Virus record (IMG/VR): IMGVR_UViG_3300008267_000225
Location: 1 to 47,741 of that record
Strand: one strand, 5' to 3'
DNA length: 47,741 bases
From: a virus
The notes under the pieces are model-generated. The model was not told the DNA's origin. It saw only the letters and a list, made by a program, of their open reading frames with translations, and searched no databases. Shown one piece after another: positions 35,037 to 43,421 of this stretch (the first letter of the stretch is position 1; the number at the start of each line of letters is the position of its first letter). The position numbers were made by a program, and so were the translations under genes.

Positions 35037-35455
35037 TGATTAAGCTCCTAGATATCCTAAACGAAGTGGAAATTAGCAAGTGTCCACCAGCCACTCAGAA
35101 CATAGAGTTAAACTTGCAAAATAGGCAAAAAGCTATTAACGAATACGGCTACGGACCACTTAATCCAAATAACCCCAACGAAAAGTTTTGGCAAGCCAAA
35201 GCGGATATGTGGAAGCTAGACTCGGTAGAAGAAGCTAAGTCATCAAAATGCGGTAATTGTGCTGCATTCGACATAACAAAGAAGACTTTAGATTGTATTG
35301 CCAAAGGAATAGGCGACGATCAAGGATCGGAGGATCCCTTTGATGTTATCGAGGCTGGGAAGTTAGGATACTGTAGATTTTTAAAATTCAAATGCGCTGC
35401 AGCCAGGACATGTGATGCATGGGTTGTCGGCGGACCAATAACTGATAGCAAATAG
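35036..35455 (+). CDS. Leader-tagged Cys-rich protein, predicted internal head protein
   Basis: 139 residues. Leader MIKLLDILNE, then a segment QNRQKAINEYGYGPLNPNNP and a Cys-rich C-terminal half: C74 and C77 (CGNC), C87, C112, C119 and C124 (CRFLKFKCAAARTC). Such a set could hold an Fe-S cluster or zinc, though no named family fits. The segment before the leader-free part (KCPPATQN) adds one more Cys. Packaged as inferred from the leader. Confidence 0.73.
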   Translation: MIKLLDILNEVEISKCPPATQNIELNLQNRQKAINEYGYGPLNPNNPNEKFWQAKADMWKLDSVEEAKSSKCGNCAAFDITKKTLDCIAKGIGDDQGSEDPFDVIEAGKLGYCRFLKFKCAAARTCDAWVVGGPITDSK

Positions 35456-36090
35456 TGCAACTAATACTAACAGATAGCCAATTTGATCCTAAAACATCCT
35501 GGGAAAATCCCATACGTAAATACGACAACCCTTTTATAAATTGTGTTGATTTATTTGATACGAACGGATACGATCTAACAGAGCTAGAACAAGATTACGC
35601 AGAAGTAAACACCCCAGCAGCTCATCACAGATATAAAAAAGCTTTAAAATACACTTGGTTTAAAACAACAGAAGCTGTTATAGAGGGAGTGCATATAAAT
35701 CACGCTTTGCTATTTGAGAGAAAAGCATACAGCGGAGCAGCACTAACACAACTAAAAGACTGGGGTAGTAAGATACCCCTTGTAAATAAATTAACAAAGA
35801 TAAAGTCTAAATGGGGGATTGATTTAGCAATTGACTACGTTGATAGAGAAGGAAATGTATTTGAGGTATTCCACTACGAGTGGGACGATTTTCACTACGA
35901 AAACGTAATGGCTGCGAAGGAGAAAGTTGAGAAATTAGCGCTAAATACGGACTGGGCTGACGCAGCTAAGGAATTACTAAAGCGGAGAGATGAGTGGATG
36001 TCACTACCCTTTTTTGAGCAGAGTGACTGGAAATGTAAGTTTTACGGAATAGAACCTGAAAAGTTCAAAATAATTATTTGGAACGATTAA
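35455..36090 (+). CDS. Protein of unknown function without leader
   Basis: 211 residues, starting at GTG 35455 that overlaps the previous TAG. It is rich in Trp, Tyr and acidic residues; GIDLAIDYVDREGNVFEVFH and DDFHYENVMAAKEKVEKLAL are the most structured parts, with a strand pair then helices. The E/D-rich Y-V-D-R-E-G-N-V-F-E segment might bind metal. It interrupts the series of leader-tagged genes and so may act before packaging. Confidence 0.7.
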   Translation: MQLILTDSQFDPKTSWENPIRKYDNPFINCVDLFDTNGYDLTELEQDYAEVNTPAAHHRYKKALKYTWFKTTEAVIEGVHINHALLFERKAYSGAALTQLKDWGSKIPLVNKLTKIKSKWGIDLAIDYVDREGNVFEVFHYEWDDFHYENVMAAKEKVEKLALNTDWADAAKELLKRRDEWMSLPFFEQSDWKCKFYGIEPEKFKIIIWND

Positions 36091-36092
36091 AC

Positions 36093-36099
36093 TATTTAT
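36093..36099 (+). promoter_or_regulatory. TATTTAT late-promoter-like motif
   Basis: ACTATTTATTA, 15 nt before ATG 36115, in the only real gap within this part of the island. Confidence 0.5.
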
Positions 36100-36114
36100 T
36101 AAAAATACAGATTA

Positions 36115-36552
36115 ATGATTAAACTAATTAACCTTCTTGTAGAAAATAGCAACTATTCTGAGTATTCAAACGATGCTCTAAAAGATATGATTATTAATCT
36201 ATCAAGATACGAAGGTAACGAGGAAATTATTGCTAAAGTAAAAGATGAGTTGAAAAAAAGAGAATTAGCTGAATGCGGTGGATGTGAAAGACAGGGAACC
36301 GACTACACTCACGGACATGATCACGAAGCTTCAATGGCTGACAGCGAATTAAGAGATATGATCTCAAACGCATCCAAGCTACAAAATATGATTCAACCAG
36401 GAGACGAACTACCAGGATGGGTATCTGCTTACATCAGCCTAGCCGCTGATTATATGCATTCAGTTGCAGAATATATGGCAGGGCAACAAGCTGAAATGCA
36501 AGCAACAGCACCAACACCTGGATTTGCTATAGTAGCGGAAAAAAAGAAATAA
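36115..36552 (+). CDS. Leader-tagged protein with helical C-terminal domain
   Basis: 145 residues. Leader MIKLINLLVE (ten residues, L-V-E) followed by Asn. Residues 58-72 have a Cys/His patch (CGGCERQGTDYTHGHDHE) that may bind metal. The C-terminal 80 residues (ADSELRDMISNASKLQNMIQ ... WVSAYISLAADYMHSVAEYM) form a helical domain I recognise from many small marine phage proteins of unknown role. Predicted packaged. Confidence 0.75.
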   Translation: MIKLINLLVENSNYSEYSNDALKDMIINLSRYEGNEEIIAKVKDELKKRELAECGGCERQGTDYTHGHDHEASMADSELRDMISNASKLQNMIQPGDELPGWVSAYISLAADYMHSVAEYMAGQQAEMQATAPTPGFAIVAEKKK

Positions 36553-36553
36553 T

Positions 36554-37036
36554 ATGAACAACATAGCGATTATAAGAAGGCTTATTTTAAACGAAGTGGA
36601 GAGAATGGAACCAAACGTACAATCGTTTGAGGATAACCCAATTGCTTTCCTACTCAAAAAGTACCCGACACTAAACAAGACTCTTGAAATGCTAATGACA
36701 CCAGCATTCAAAGACTACGTTACAGGTATCTATATCATAGCTCCTAAGCCAACAACGTTCAAAATAACACTACACAACGATCAGGAGTTCTTATTGACAT
36801 TCTTAGAAAGGGCATACGAAGCAACTGTAGCAGGTAAAAAGTTCTATCTAAGAACAATAGGTGAGAAAGAGAGATGTATAAATGCGATAGCAAGACTATT
36901 AACTCTAGGTAATCCAATTGAAACAAAAGGACCAGAGGGAGAAGAACAAACAGCAGACGAAGGTACAGGAGAACCTGAAACAGCAGCAGCAGAAGCACCA
37001 CCAGCAGAAACTGAAGCAGGTGAAACTGAATCATAA
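36554..37036 (+). CDS. Leader-tagged protein with acidic C-terminal tail
   Basis: 160 residues. Leader MNNIAIIRRLILNE, ending L-N-E at residue 14. The folded part (about 25-120; AFLLKKYPTLNKTLEMLMTP, ITLHNDQEFLLTFLERAYEA) appears compact alpha/beta. The last 40 residues are almost only Glu, Ala, Pro, Gly and Thr. Acidic tails are common in head-core proteins. It is the last gene of the island and is followed by an intrinsic terminator. Confidence 0.75.
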   Translation: MNNIAIIRRLILNEVERMEPNVQSFEDNPIAFLLKKYPTLNKTLEMLMTPAFKDYVTGIYIIAPKPTTFKITLHNDQEFLLTFLERAYEATVAGKKFYLRTIGEKERCINAIARLLTLGNPIETKGPEGEEQTADEGTGEPETAAAEAPPAETEAGETES

Positions 37037-37055
37037 ACTAGGTAAAACCACTCTT

Positions 37056-37068
37056 GGGATAGTATCCC
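37056..37068 (+). other. Short hairpin upstream of the terminator
   Basis: GGGAT, loop AGT, ATCCC: a five-pair stem 6 nt before the stronger terminator stem. It may add to termination or protect the 3' end. Confidence 0.35.
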
Positions 37069-37074
37069 TTGATT

Positions 37075-37106
37075 GACCCGACCCCGTAAGGTTGGGTTTC
37101 TTTTTT
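37075..37106 (+). terminator. Intrinsic terminator
   Basis: Stem 37075-37083 pairs with 37090-37098 (nine pairs, two G-T wobbles) around loop CCGTAA, followed by TCTTTTTT. It is the clearest terminator in the window and separates the internal-protein island from the next unit. Confidence 0.8.
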
Positions 37107-37111
37107 AGTTG

Positions 37112-37140
37112 TTGGTAATATAAAATGGTTTGAGTATATT
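37112..37140 (+). promoter_or_regulatory. Sigma-70-like promoter candidate
   Basis: TTGGTA (37112-37117), 17-nt spacer, TATATT (37135-37140), 19 nt before ATG 37160 and directly after the terminator. The region also contains an imperfect GGTTT ... AAACC inverted repeat (37128-37152) that could be an operator. Confidence 0.45.
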
Positions 37141-37159
37141 ATAGTATAAACCAAATAAT

Positions 37160-37408
37160 ATGAGATCAACAACAACCTACAAAACAATGAAAACTGCCTG
37201 CGGTAAAACAATTACATACATGCAGACGACAGGTCAAAATGCAAAGCCACACTCAATGGAAGGACCTGCTATTATTTATCCTGAAAGTGACAACACTGCA
37301 CCGGAGTATTACATCAACGGAATTAAGTATAGTAAAGCTGATTGGCAGATATTAGTAGCGCAAGATAAAGTTTTACTAGCAGGTGAACCAACCAACCTTG
37401 ACTTCTAG
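37160..37408 (+). CDS. Small protein with HSMEGPA/YYINGIKYS pattern
   Basis: 82 residues. KPHSMEGPAIIYPESDNTAP and YYINGIKYSKADWQ follow the repeat-like pattern (N-G-x-P-H-R-x-x-G-P-A ... Y-Y-x-x-G-x-x-Y-S-x-x-x-W) of small phage and large-virus proteins related to MORN/YwqK repeats. The function of those is not known. The gene has its own promoter candidate and lies alone between a terminator and the terminase promoter motif, so it may be expressed at a different time from its neighbours. Confidence 0.7.
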   Translation: MRSTTTYKTMKTACGKTITYMQTTGQNAKPHSMEGPAIIYPESDNTAPEYYINGIKYSKADWQILVAQDKVLLAGEPTNLDF

Positions 37409-37415
37409 TGCCAAC

Positions 37416-37422
37416 TATTTAT
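37416..37422 (+). promoter_or_regulatory. TATTTAT late-promoter-like motif
   Basis: ACTATTTATTA, 32 nt before the terminase ATG at 37455. It opens the head-gene block. Confidence 0.5.
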
Positions 37423-37454
37423 TAATAAACACTCGTAGGTTATAACCTAGACAA

Positions 37455-39044
37455 ATGGCACAACAACCAAGCATATCAGATGCAATAAAGCAGGAACTAA
37501 TTAAATGTAAGCAGGATGCTGTGTACTTCATGAAGAAGTACTACACAATCCAGCACCCTACCAAAGGTAGAATGACTTTCAATCTCTACCCATTTCAGGA
37601 AAAGACTTTAAAACTCCTGCAGAGATACGATTACACGATCATAAATAAATCAAGACAGCTCGGTATATCAACACTGAGCTCTGCATTTGCTCTTTGGATG
37701 ATGCTGTTTGAGCAGGATAAAAACATTCTTGTACTTGCAACTACGCAAGCAACAGCAAAGAATATGGTAACGAAGGTTAGGTTTGCATACGACAATCTAC
37801 CTAGTTGGATGAAGCTACCGGTAATGGAGCACAACCGTCTTAGTTTAAGACTCAAGAACGGATCTCAAATCAAAGCAGTATCAGCAGCAACTGACTCAGC
37901 TCGTTCGGAAGCGGTATCACTACTTGTGATAGATGAGGCTGCGTTCATTGATAGAATCGAAGACATCTTTACAGCTGCACAACAAACCCTTGCAACGGGT
38001 GGTCGATGTATTGCACTATCAACTCCAAACGGTGTTGGTAACTGGTTTCACAAAGAATTCACAAGAGCTCAAGTTGGAGAGAATAAATTTACTCCAATCA
38101 GCTTACCATGGACAGTGCATCCGGAAAGAGAGCAGTCCTGGAGAGATGAACAAACAGCTCAGCTAGGACCAAGAGCAGCTGCACAGGAGTGCGATTGCGA
38201 CTTTAGCACATCAGGTGATACTGTAATTGAACCAAACACATTAAACTACTACCAAGAAAACACAGTAAGAGAACCAGTAGAAAGAAGAGACCAGGGAGGT
38301 AACTACTGGCTATGGAAGTACCCTGATTCAATGAAAACCTACATGGTTGTAGCTGACGTTGCTCGTGGTGATGGAAAAGACTTTTCAACTTTCCACGTAT
38401 TCGATGTAGATGAGCTAGAACAAGTAGCAGAATTTAAAGATCAAATACCAACCAAAGACTTTGCACGCAAACTAATATCAGTTGCAACCGATTGGAACAA
38501 CGCAATGCTAGTCGTGGAGAATGCAAGTATTGGATGGGATGTTGTAACAACAATCCAAGAAGCTGGCTACGCAAATCTATACTACTCTCCTAAATCAGAA
38601 GTAGTAGGTACTCAAATAGACTTATACGTAGCTAAGTTTGATAGAGGAGATGGAATGGTCCCAGGCTTCAGTATGAATCAAAAGACAAGACCGTTAGTAA
38701 TTGAGAAAGCGAGATCCTTTATAGAAGAAAAAACAGTAACAATAAGATCACAAAGATTCTTAGATGAGCTAAGAGTTTTCATTTGGAAGAACGGCAGAGC
38801 TCAGGCAATGAACGGATACAACGATGACTTAGTAATGCCGGGCTGCGTAGGACTATTCCTACGTGATACAGCGCTCAGATTTAGGCAGACAGCAATGGAT
38901 CTAACCTATGCAAGTCTCAATAGTTTCACAAGAACCACAAACGACGGTTTTCAAGTCTACACACCGTCATCAAACAACCAAAATAATCCTTGGACAATGC
39001 AGGCTGGAAATGAGCAAACAGACATAACTTGGCTGCTGGGATAA
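37455..39044 (+). CDS. 17: Large terminase subunit gp17
   Basis: 529 residues (T4 gp17: 610). ATPase domain: K65-S-R-Q-L-G-I-S-T (Walker A region), LLVIDEAAF with D160-E161 (Walker B), and ALSTPNG near 187-193 (coupling motif). Nuclease domain: D301 (VVADVARGDGKDFST), E355 (LVVENASIG) and D457/D458 (GYNDDLV). It pumps DNA into the prohead and cuts the concatemer. The P-loop lacks the Lys that T4 has in SRQLGKTT and has one at the start instead, as in lambda gpA. Sheath and tube genes, which follow gp17 in T4, are not here; the portal gene follows directly. Confidence 0.96.
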   Translation: MAQQPSISDAIKQELIKCKQDAVYFMKKYYTIQHPTKGRMTFNLYPFQEKTLKLLQRYDYTIINKSRQLGISTLSSAFALWMMLFEQDKNILVLATTQATAKNMVTKVRFAYDNLPSWMKLPVMEHNRLSLRLKNGSQIKAVSAATDSARSEAVSLLVIDEAAFIDRIEDIFTAAQQTLATGGRCIALSTPNGVGNWFHKEFTRAQVGENKFTPISLPWTVHPEREQSWRDEQTAQLGPRAAAQECDCDFSTSGDTVIEPNTLNYYQENTVREPVERRDQGGNYWLWKYPDSMKTYMVVADVARGDGKDFSTFHVFDVDELEQVAEFKDQIPTKDFARKLISVATDWNNAMLVVENASIGWDVVTTIQEAGYANLYYSPKSEVVGTQIDLYVAKFDRGDGMVPGFSMNQKTRPLVIEKARSFIEEKTVTIRSQRFLDELRVFIWKNGRAQAMNGYNDDLVMPGCVGLFLRDTALRFRQTAMDLTYASLNSFTRTTNDGFQVYTPSSNNQNNPWTMQAGNEQTDITWLLG

Positions 39045-39057
39045 TACAACTAAAAGA

Positions 39058-39066
39058 TATTTATAA
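39058..39066 (+). promoter_or_regulatory. TATTTATAA late-promoter-like motif
   Basis: GATATTTATAAG, 3 nt before the portal ATG at 39070. Confidence 0.5.
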
Positions 39067-39069
39067 GAT

Positions 39070-41016
39070 ATGGCAGAACAACAAACGCAGAGGAATCTGT
39101 TTTCAACACTAAAGAGGTTATTCTCCACGGACGTTATTATACGTAACGATGGTGGTGAGCTAAAAACGGTGGATGTTGAGAAAATCCAAGTGGACGGTGT
39201 ACTACAAACGAATGCGCTTGTAGACCGTTTTAACCGTATTTACACCACATCAACTTCTTATGGTGTAAACCTTAATCTCGCTCAAAACTACCAAAATGTA
39301 CGTGTTCAAATATACGCAGACTACGAAGCAATGGACACAGATCCAATCGTAGCATCAGCTTTGGATATTATTGCAGACGAGTGTACTTTGAAGAACGCTA
39401 CAGGAGATGTACTACAAATCAGATCAGCTGATGAGAACATACAGCAGATACTTCGTAGTTTATTCTACGATGTACTGAATATTGAATTTAATTTGTGGTT
39501 CTGGATTAGAAATATGTGTAAATATGGTGATTTCTTCTTGAAATTAGAGATCGCAGAAAAGTTTGGAGTATACAACGTGATTCCTTTCTCGGCATATAAT
39601 ATTGTGCGTTTAGAAGGAACCAACCCAAGCAACCCATCCGAAGTAATTTACAAGTATGATCCAACAGCTGCCTTAGGTGCAACTGCAGGATACTCAACAT
39701 CATACCAGAATACGGATATGGGTATTACGTTTTACAATTATGAAATGGCTCACTTAAGATTGATTGGAGATATTAACTATCTACCATACGGCCGTTCATA
39801 CTTGGAGCCAGGTCGTAGATTGTACAAGCAATACGTTTTAATGGAAGATGCGATGTTAATCCACCGTATCACACGTGCCCCAGAAAGAAGAATTTTCTAC
39901 GTAAACGTCGGAGCAATACCTCCAAATGAAGTAGAAAACTACATGCAAAGAATGATTAACAAGATGAAGAAAACTCCACTTGTTGATCAGAAAACTGGCC
40001 AGTATAATCTTAACTTTAACGTGCAGAATATGATGGAAGACTTCTTCATTCCTGTACGTGGTAATGATACCTCAACTAGAATTGATACGGCTAAAGCGCT
40101 GGATTACAACGGTATAGAGGATATAAACTACCTATTAAACAAGCTATTTGCAGCCTTAAAGATACCAAAAGCGTTCCTTGGATACGAAAAAGATCTTACA
40201 GGTAAAGCAACTTTGGCAGCTGAAGACATTAGATTTGCACGTACAATCGAGAGAATTCAGCGTATTGTACTTAGTGAATTAACTAAAATTGGACTTGTTC
40301 ACTTGTATGCACAGGGCTATACAGACGAGTCTTTAACGAATTTTGAGCTTAGTTTAACAACTCCATCCATCATTTACGAGCAAGAGAGAGTGGCTTTAAT
40401 GAAAGAAAAGATGGATTTAGCAGCTCAAATGATGGAAACTAACCTATTACCGACTGACTGGATATACGATAAACTGTTCCACTTCTCTGAAGAAGAGTTC
40501 GATGAGTACAGAGACCTTGTTGCAGAAGACAAAAAGAGAGCATTTAGGTTCAAACAGATTGAAGAAGAGGGTAATGATCCAGCTCAATCAGGTCAGGCAT
40601 TCGGTACACCGCACCAGATCGCATCAATGTACGGTGGATATGGTAATACGAATCTCGCTGGTACAGAGGTTCCACAGGGCTACGATGAGATTAATCCTAA
40701 CGAACCTGTTAAATTACCAGGCAGACCGCAGGATAAAGTATCACTTATTAACACATCAGATGATCCATTAGGACGTGATAGAATGGGTGTTTATGATTTA
40801 AAATCCAAACCAACTACTGGAGAGGATAATTTAAAGACGAAATACAAAGGAAACTCACCATTATCGCTAAAAGAGGGTAGAGAACACAGCAATACAACGG
40901 TTGCGGCTTACTTAAGAAACAAGAGTGCTTTAGAGGCATTTGGTAAAAGACGCGTCGATCTGTACAAGGAGAGCGACCTGCTTAATGAGAACCAAATAAA
41001 ACCTGATTTAACCTAA
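39070..41016 (+). CDS. 20: Portal protein gp20
   Basis: 648 residues (T4 gp20: 524). Recognisable portal segments are YEAMDTDPIVASALDIIADE near 88-107, the wing/stem region MAHLRLIGDINYLPYGRSYL, EDAMLIHRITRAPERRIFYV and EDINYLLNKLFAALKIPKAF, then LTGKATLAAEDIRFARTIER. Twelve subunits form the DNA channel and the prohead start point. The last 110 residues are an extension with no T4 counterpart that I can place; it ends YKESDLLNENQIKPDLT, containing L-L-N-E-N like the head leaders. Confidence 0.95.
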   Translation: MAEQQTQRNLFSTLKRLFSTDVIIRNDGGELKTVDVEKIQVDGVLQTNALVDRFNRIYTTSTSYGVNLNLAQNYQNVRVQIYADYEAMDTDPIVASALDIIADECTLKNATGDVLQIRSADENIQQILRSLFYDVLNIEFNLWFWIRNMCKYGDFFLKLEIAEKFGVYNVIPFSAYNIVRLEGTNPSNPSEVIYKYDPTAALGATAGYSTSYQNTDMGITFYNYEMAHLRLIGDINYLPYGRSYLEPGRRLYKQYVLMEDAMLIHRITRAPERRIFYVNVGAIPPNEVENYMQRMINKMKKTPLVDQKTGQYNLNFNVQNMMEDFFIPVRGNDTSTRIDTAKALDYNGIEDINYLLNKLFAALKIPKAFLGYEKDLTGKATLAAEDIRFARTIERIQRIVLSELTKIGLVHLYAQGYTDESLTNFELSLTTPSIIYEQERVALMKEKMDLAAQMMETNLLPTDWIYDKLFHFSEEEFDEYRDLVAEDKKRAFRFKQIEEEGNDPAQSGQAFGTPHQIASMYGGYGNTNLAGTEVPQGYDEINPNEPVKLPGRPQDKVSLINTSDDPLGRDRMGVYDLKSKPTTGEDNLKTKYKGNSPLSLKEGREHSNTTVAAYLRNKSALEAFGKRRVDLYKESDLLNENQIKPDLT

Positions 41017-41024
41017 TACACAGA

Positions 41025-41033
41025 TATTTATAA
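41025..41033 (+). promoter_or_regulatory. TATTTATAA late-promoter-like motif
   Basis: GATATTTATAAG, 15 nt before ATG 41049; the head-core block follows. Confidence 0.5.
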
Positions 41034-41048
41034 GTAAGCTAAAACGCA

Positions 41049-41900
41049 ATGATAAAGCACAGCAAATACAAAAATACCGGGATACTATTTGAACTTTTGG
41101 TAAGACAAGCAACGTCGGATCTAATGTCAAACAAGAACCCGATATCCGTAAAAATCTTCAAGAAATACTTTACAAATACAGAACTCAGCAAAGAGTACGA
41201 CTTGTACAACACAGTATTAAACGCTCCAAAATTAAACGAAACTAAAGCTGATATATTAATATCAACGATTACGGAGCAAGCAAAAAAACTAGACAGAGAT
41301 CAATTAGCTAAAGAAAAGTACAACCTAATAAAAGAAGTTAAAAAGAACTACGATCTTGATAATTTCTTTAAGGCTAAAATCGATGCTTACAAAGTATATG
41401 CATCGGTTTACACTTTGATTGAGGCAACACTCTCTGCAAGTGCGACTGATACAAAGCAGATCGTTACAAATAAACTAACTCTACTCGAGCATATCACAAA
41501 AGAAACTCTTACAGAAAGAAAAGTAGCGTCTAAGGTAGTTGAGGAGTTCATGAAAGAAGATAAAGAGATTAGAGTGCTGGCTTACAAAATACTCGTAGAA
41601 AAGTTTAACAGTAAGTACTCAACACTATCAAATGAGCAAAAGGATCTACTAAAAGAGTATATCAATAACATATCTGATACAAAGCAACTAAGAAGCTATT
41701 TGAATACTAAACTAGTTGAGGTAAAAGTAGAGCTAAGTAGCCTAAAAGAAAAAACACAAGACAAGGTATTGCAAATAAAATTAAACGAAGTGCTAAACTT
41801 CGTAAAGCCAATAGGACCTAACGAGTCAATAAAGGACGAGGTGTTGATTGGTTTAATGCAGTATTATCAATTAGTAAGCGAGCTTAAAGCCATCAAATAA
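41049..41900 (+). CDS. Head-assembly-region helical protein, unknown
   Basis: 283 residues, almost all helical and Lys/Glu-rich. The start MIKHSKYKNTGILFELLVRQ looks conserved and is unlike the MIKL leaders: no Glu stands at position 10. Residues about 215-260 could form a coiled coil. It lies where T4 has the core genes 67 and 68, between portal and protease. A scaffold or core role is inferred from place and composition; it overlaps the next gene by one base. Confidence 0.7.
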   Translation: MIKHSKYKNTGILFELLVRQATSDLMSNKNPISVKIFKKYFTNTELSKEYDLYNTVLNAPKLNETKADILISTITEQAKKLDRDQLAKEKYNLIKEVKKNYDLDNFFKAKIDAYKVYASVYTLIEATLSASATDTKQIVTNKLTLLEHITKETLTERKVASKVVEEFMKEDKEIRVLAYKILVEKFNSKYSTLSNEQKDLLKEYINNISDTKQLRSYLNTKLVEVKVELSSLKEKTQDKVLQIKLNEVLNFVKPIGPNESIKDEVLIGLMQYYQLVSELKAIK

Positions 41901-42988
41901 TGAATCAACAATTTGCAACACAGTTTTTATTGGAAGATTACGATGAGAAGTTTGAGTCGGTAAAAAGCACGTTAATACAAGCTGGAGCAAGCGAAGACGC
42001 TGCTATAATGCTCGCTACTGCAGTTAAGAACGGTCACCTAGAACCATCAGCAGCTATTCAAATTGTAAAAAATACAACTGGATTAAGTGAAGACGGTGGA
42101 GCACCAGCAGCAGCAGGTGGCGGATCAACAACTGGCGGAGGTGTTACTAACGGAGCTTCTTTCACAGTAGGCACAGGAGAGCAGTACGCAAGTACAAAGG
42201 CTTTTAAGAAAAGAGTACACGAGGGTGACAGCAAACCAATGTTTAAGGTAGGTGACAAAGTAAAATATCTAGGACATCCCGCTGTAATTACCAAAGTTGA
42301 GAAGGATGTAATGGATAGATGGCAGTACAATGTGTCATATAATAAGGGTACAGGTTTAACAAAAGCAACCAATATTCTAAATAAAGGCGGAGAGATCAAA
42401 CCAATAAGCGAAGATGCTCCAATGTACGCAGCTGGCAAAGCAGACATCAGCACATACACACAAGACGGGTTTAAAAAAGTAGAAGGACATCCAAAACTGA
42501 AAAGCATAGAACCTAAAGATTTATGGGGGACTAGCCCAACAGCGATGAGCGAAGATGTGGATGAAGTTTGGGATAGAGCAGATTTTCCGAAAATAACAAA
42601 GCTACTCGATAAAATAAAGCAGCAGAACGCTGACCTTTACGATAAGATTAAATGGGCTCTTGAAATGGACTTAGCACCACACACTTACGATGACGTAGAA
42701 GCTATGGCAACAAAGGCTGGATTACAACTCAACCTACAAGAAAACTACAATCGCTTCAAAAAAGAAACAAAGATACGTCCAAAACAAGACCAGTATCACG
42801 AAGCAATCAAAGTCGTAAACAAAAAGCTAGACGAAGTAAACAGACTTTTAGAATTTACATCTAGAATGAGAGAAGAATTATCAGAAGGAGAGGAGACCTT
42901 GGAAGTAAAAGCTCGTACAGCTAAAACAATGGATAAGCTAAAAACAAAAATAGCAGAAGCATATAAAAAACTAAAACACTTAAACTAA
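41900..42988 (+). CDS. Leader-tagged head-core protein with SH3-like domain
   Basis: 362 residues. Leader MNQQFATQFLLE ends L-L-E at 10-12, close to T4 MKTYQEFIAE in its F-hydrophobic-x-E end. A helical domain (to about 65) is followed by an Ala/Gly/Thr linker (68-90). Then comes an SH3/KOW-like segment (MFKVGDKVKYLGHPAVITKV, about 113-132) and a helical C-terminus with a coiled coil (about 290-362). It lies in the prohead core region between portal and protease. It is probably packed in the core and partly digested, as T4 core proteins are. Confidence 0.7.
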   Translation: MNQQFATQFLLEDYDEKFESVKSTLIQAGASEDAAIMLATAVKNGHLEPSAAIQIVKNTTGLSEDGGAPAAAGGGSTTGGGVTNGASFTVGTGEQYASTKAFKKRVHEGDSKPMFKVGDKVKYLGHPAVITKVEKDVMDRWQYNVSYNKGTGLTKATNILNKGGEIKPISEDAPMYAAGKADISTYTQDGFKKVEGHPKLKSIEPKDLWGTSPTAMSEDVDEVWDRADFPKITKLLDKIKQQNADLYDKIKWALEMDLAPHTYDDVEAMATKAGLQLNLQENYNRFKKETKIRPKQDQYHEAIKVVNKKLDEVNRLLEFTSRMREELSEGEETLEVKARTAKTMDKLKTKIAEAYKKLKHLN

Positions 42989-43413
42989 TGGCAGATAATT
43001 TTAATTTCAAGCAGTTCCTAATGGAAAATAGATTAGGAGCTTACTCAAAAGCAGGAATGGCTCAAGAAGCCGATGAAACACCAACAGAGGACAGCAATAC
43101 TGGTGGAGACGCACTTGCAGACGGTGAAGCTATTGGAGGGTTTGTTATAACTCCAGATAAAACTGACCCACAATATACACGTGTAGAGTTTGATGTACAG
43201 GGCTTTACACAGAACGGAAGCAGACAGATCAACTACGAACTAACATTTTTTCCAGCAACTAAAAGAATTACAGCTAGAAACAAAAAAGAATCAACAGGAA
43301 GAACACAAAGTGCAGCTAGCATTCTCAAAGGTGGCGGTTACGTAGATTTAGGTACTGATAACGTATCGGTACCAACCAAATATCAAGATTATCTTAAAAA
43401 GTACGCAATATAG
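42988..43413 (+). CDS. Leader-tagged small head-core protein
   Basis: 141 residues. Leader MADNFNFKQFLME ends L-M-E at residue 13; F-K-Q-F-L-M-E is the closest in the window to the T4 core Y-Q-E-F-I-A-E. After an acidic linker (about 25-48) there is a beta-rich domain (YTRVEFDVQGFTQNGSRQIN, LTFFPATKRITARN). It overlaps the previous gene by one base. Internal head protein inferred. Confidence 0.72.
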   Translation: MADNFNFKQFLMENRLGAYSKAGMAQEADETPTEDSNTGGDALADGEAIGGFVITPDKTDPQYTRVEFDVQGFTQNGSRQINYELTFFPATKRITARNKKESTGRTQSAASILKGGGYVDLGTDNVSVPTKYQDYLKKYAI

Positions 43414-43421
43414 TTTATAAA

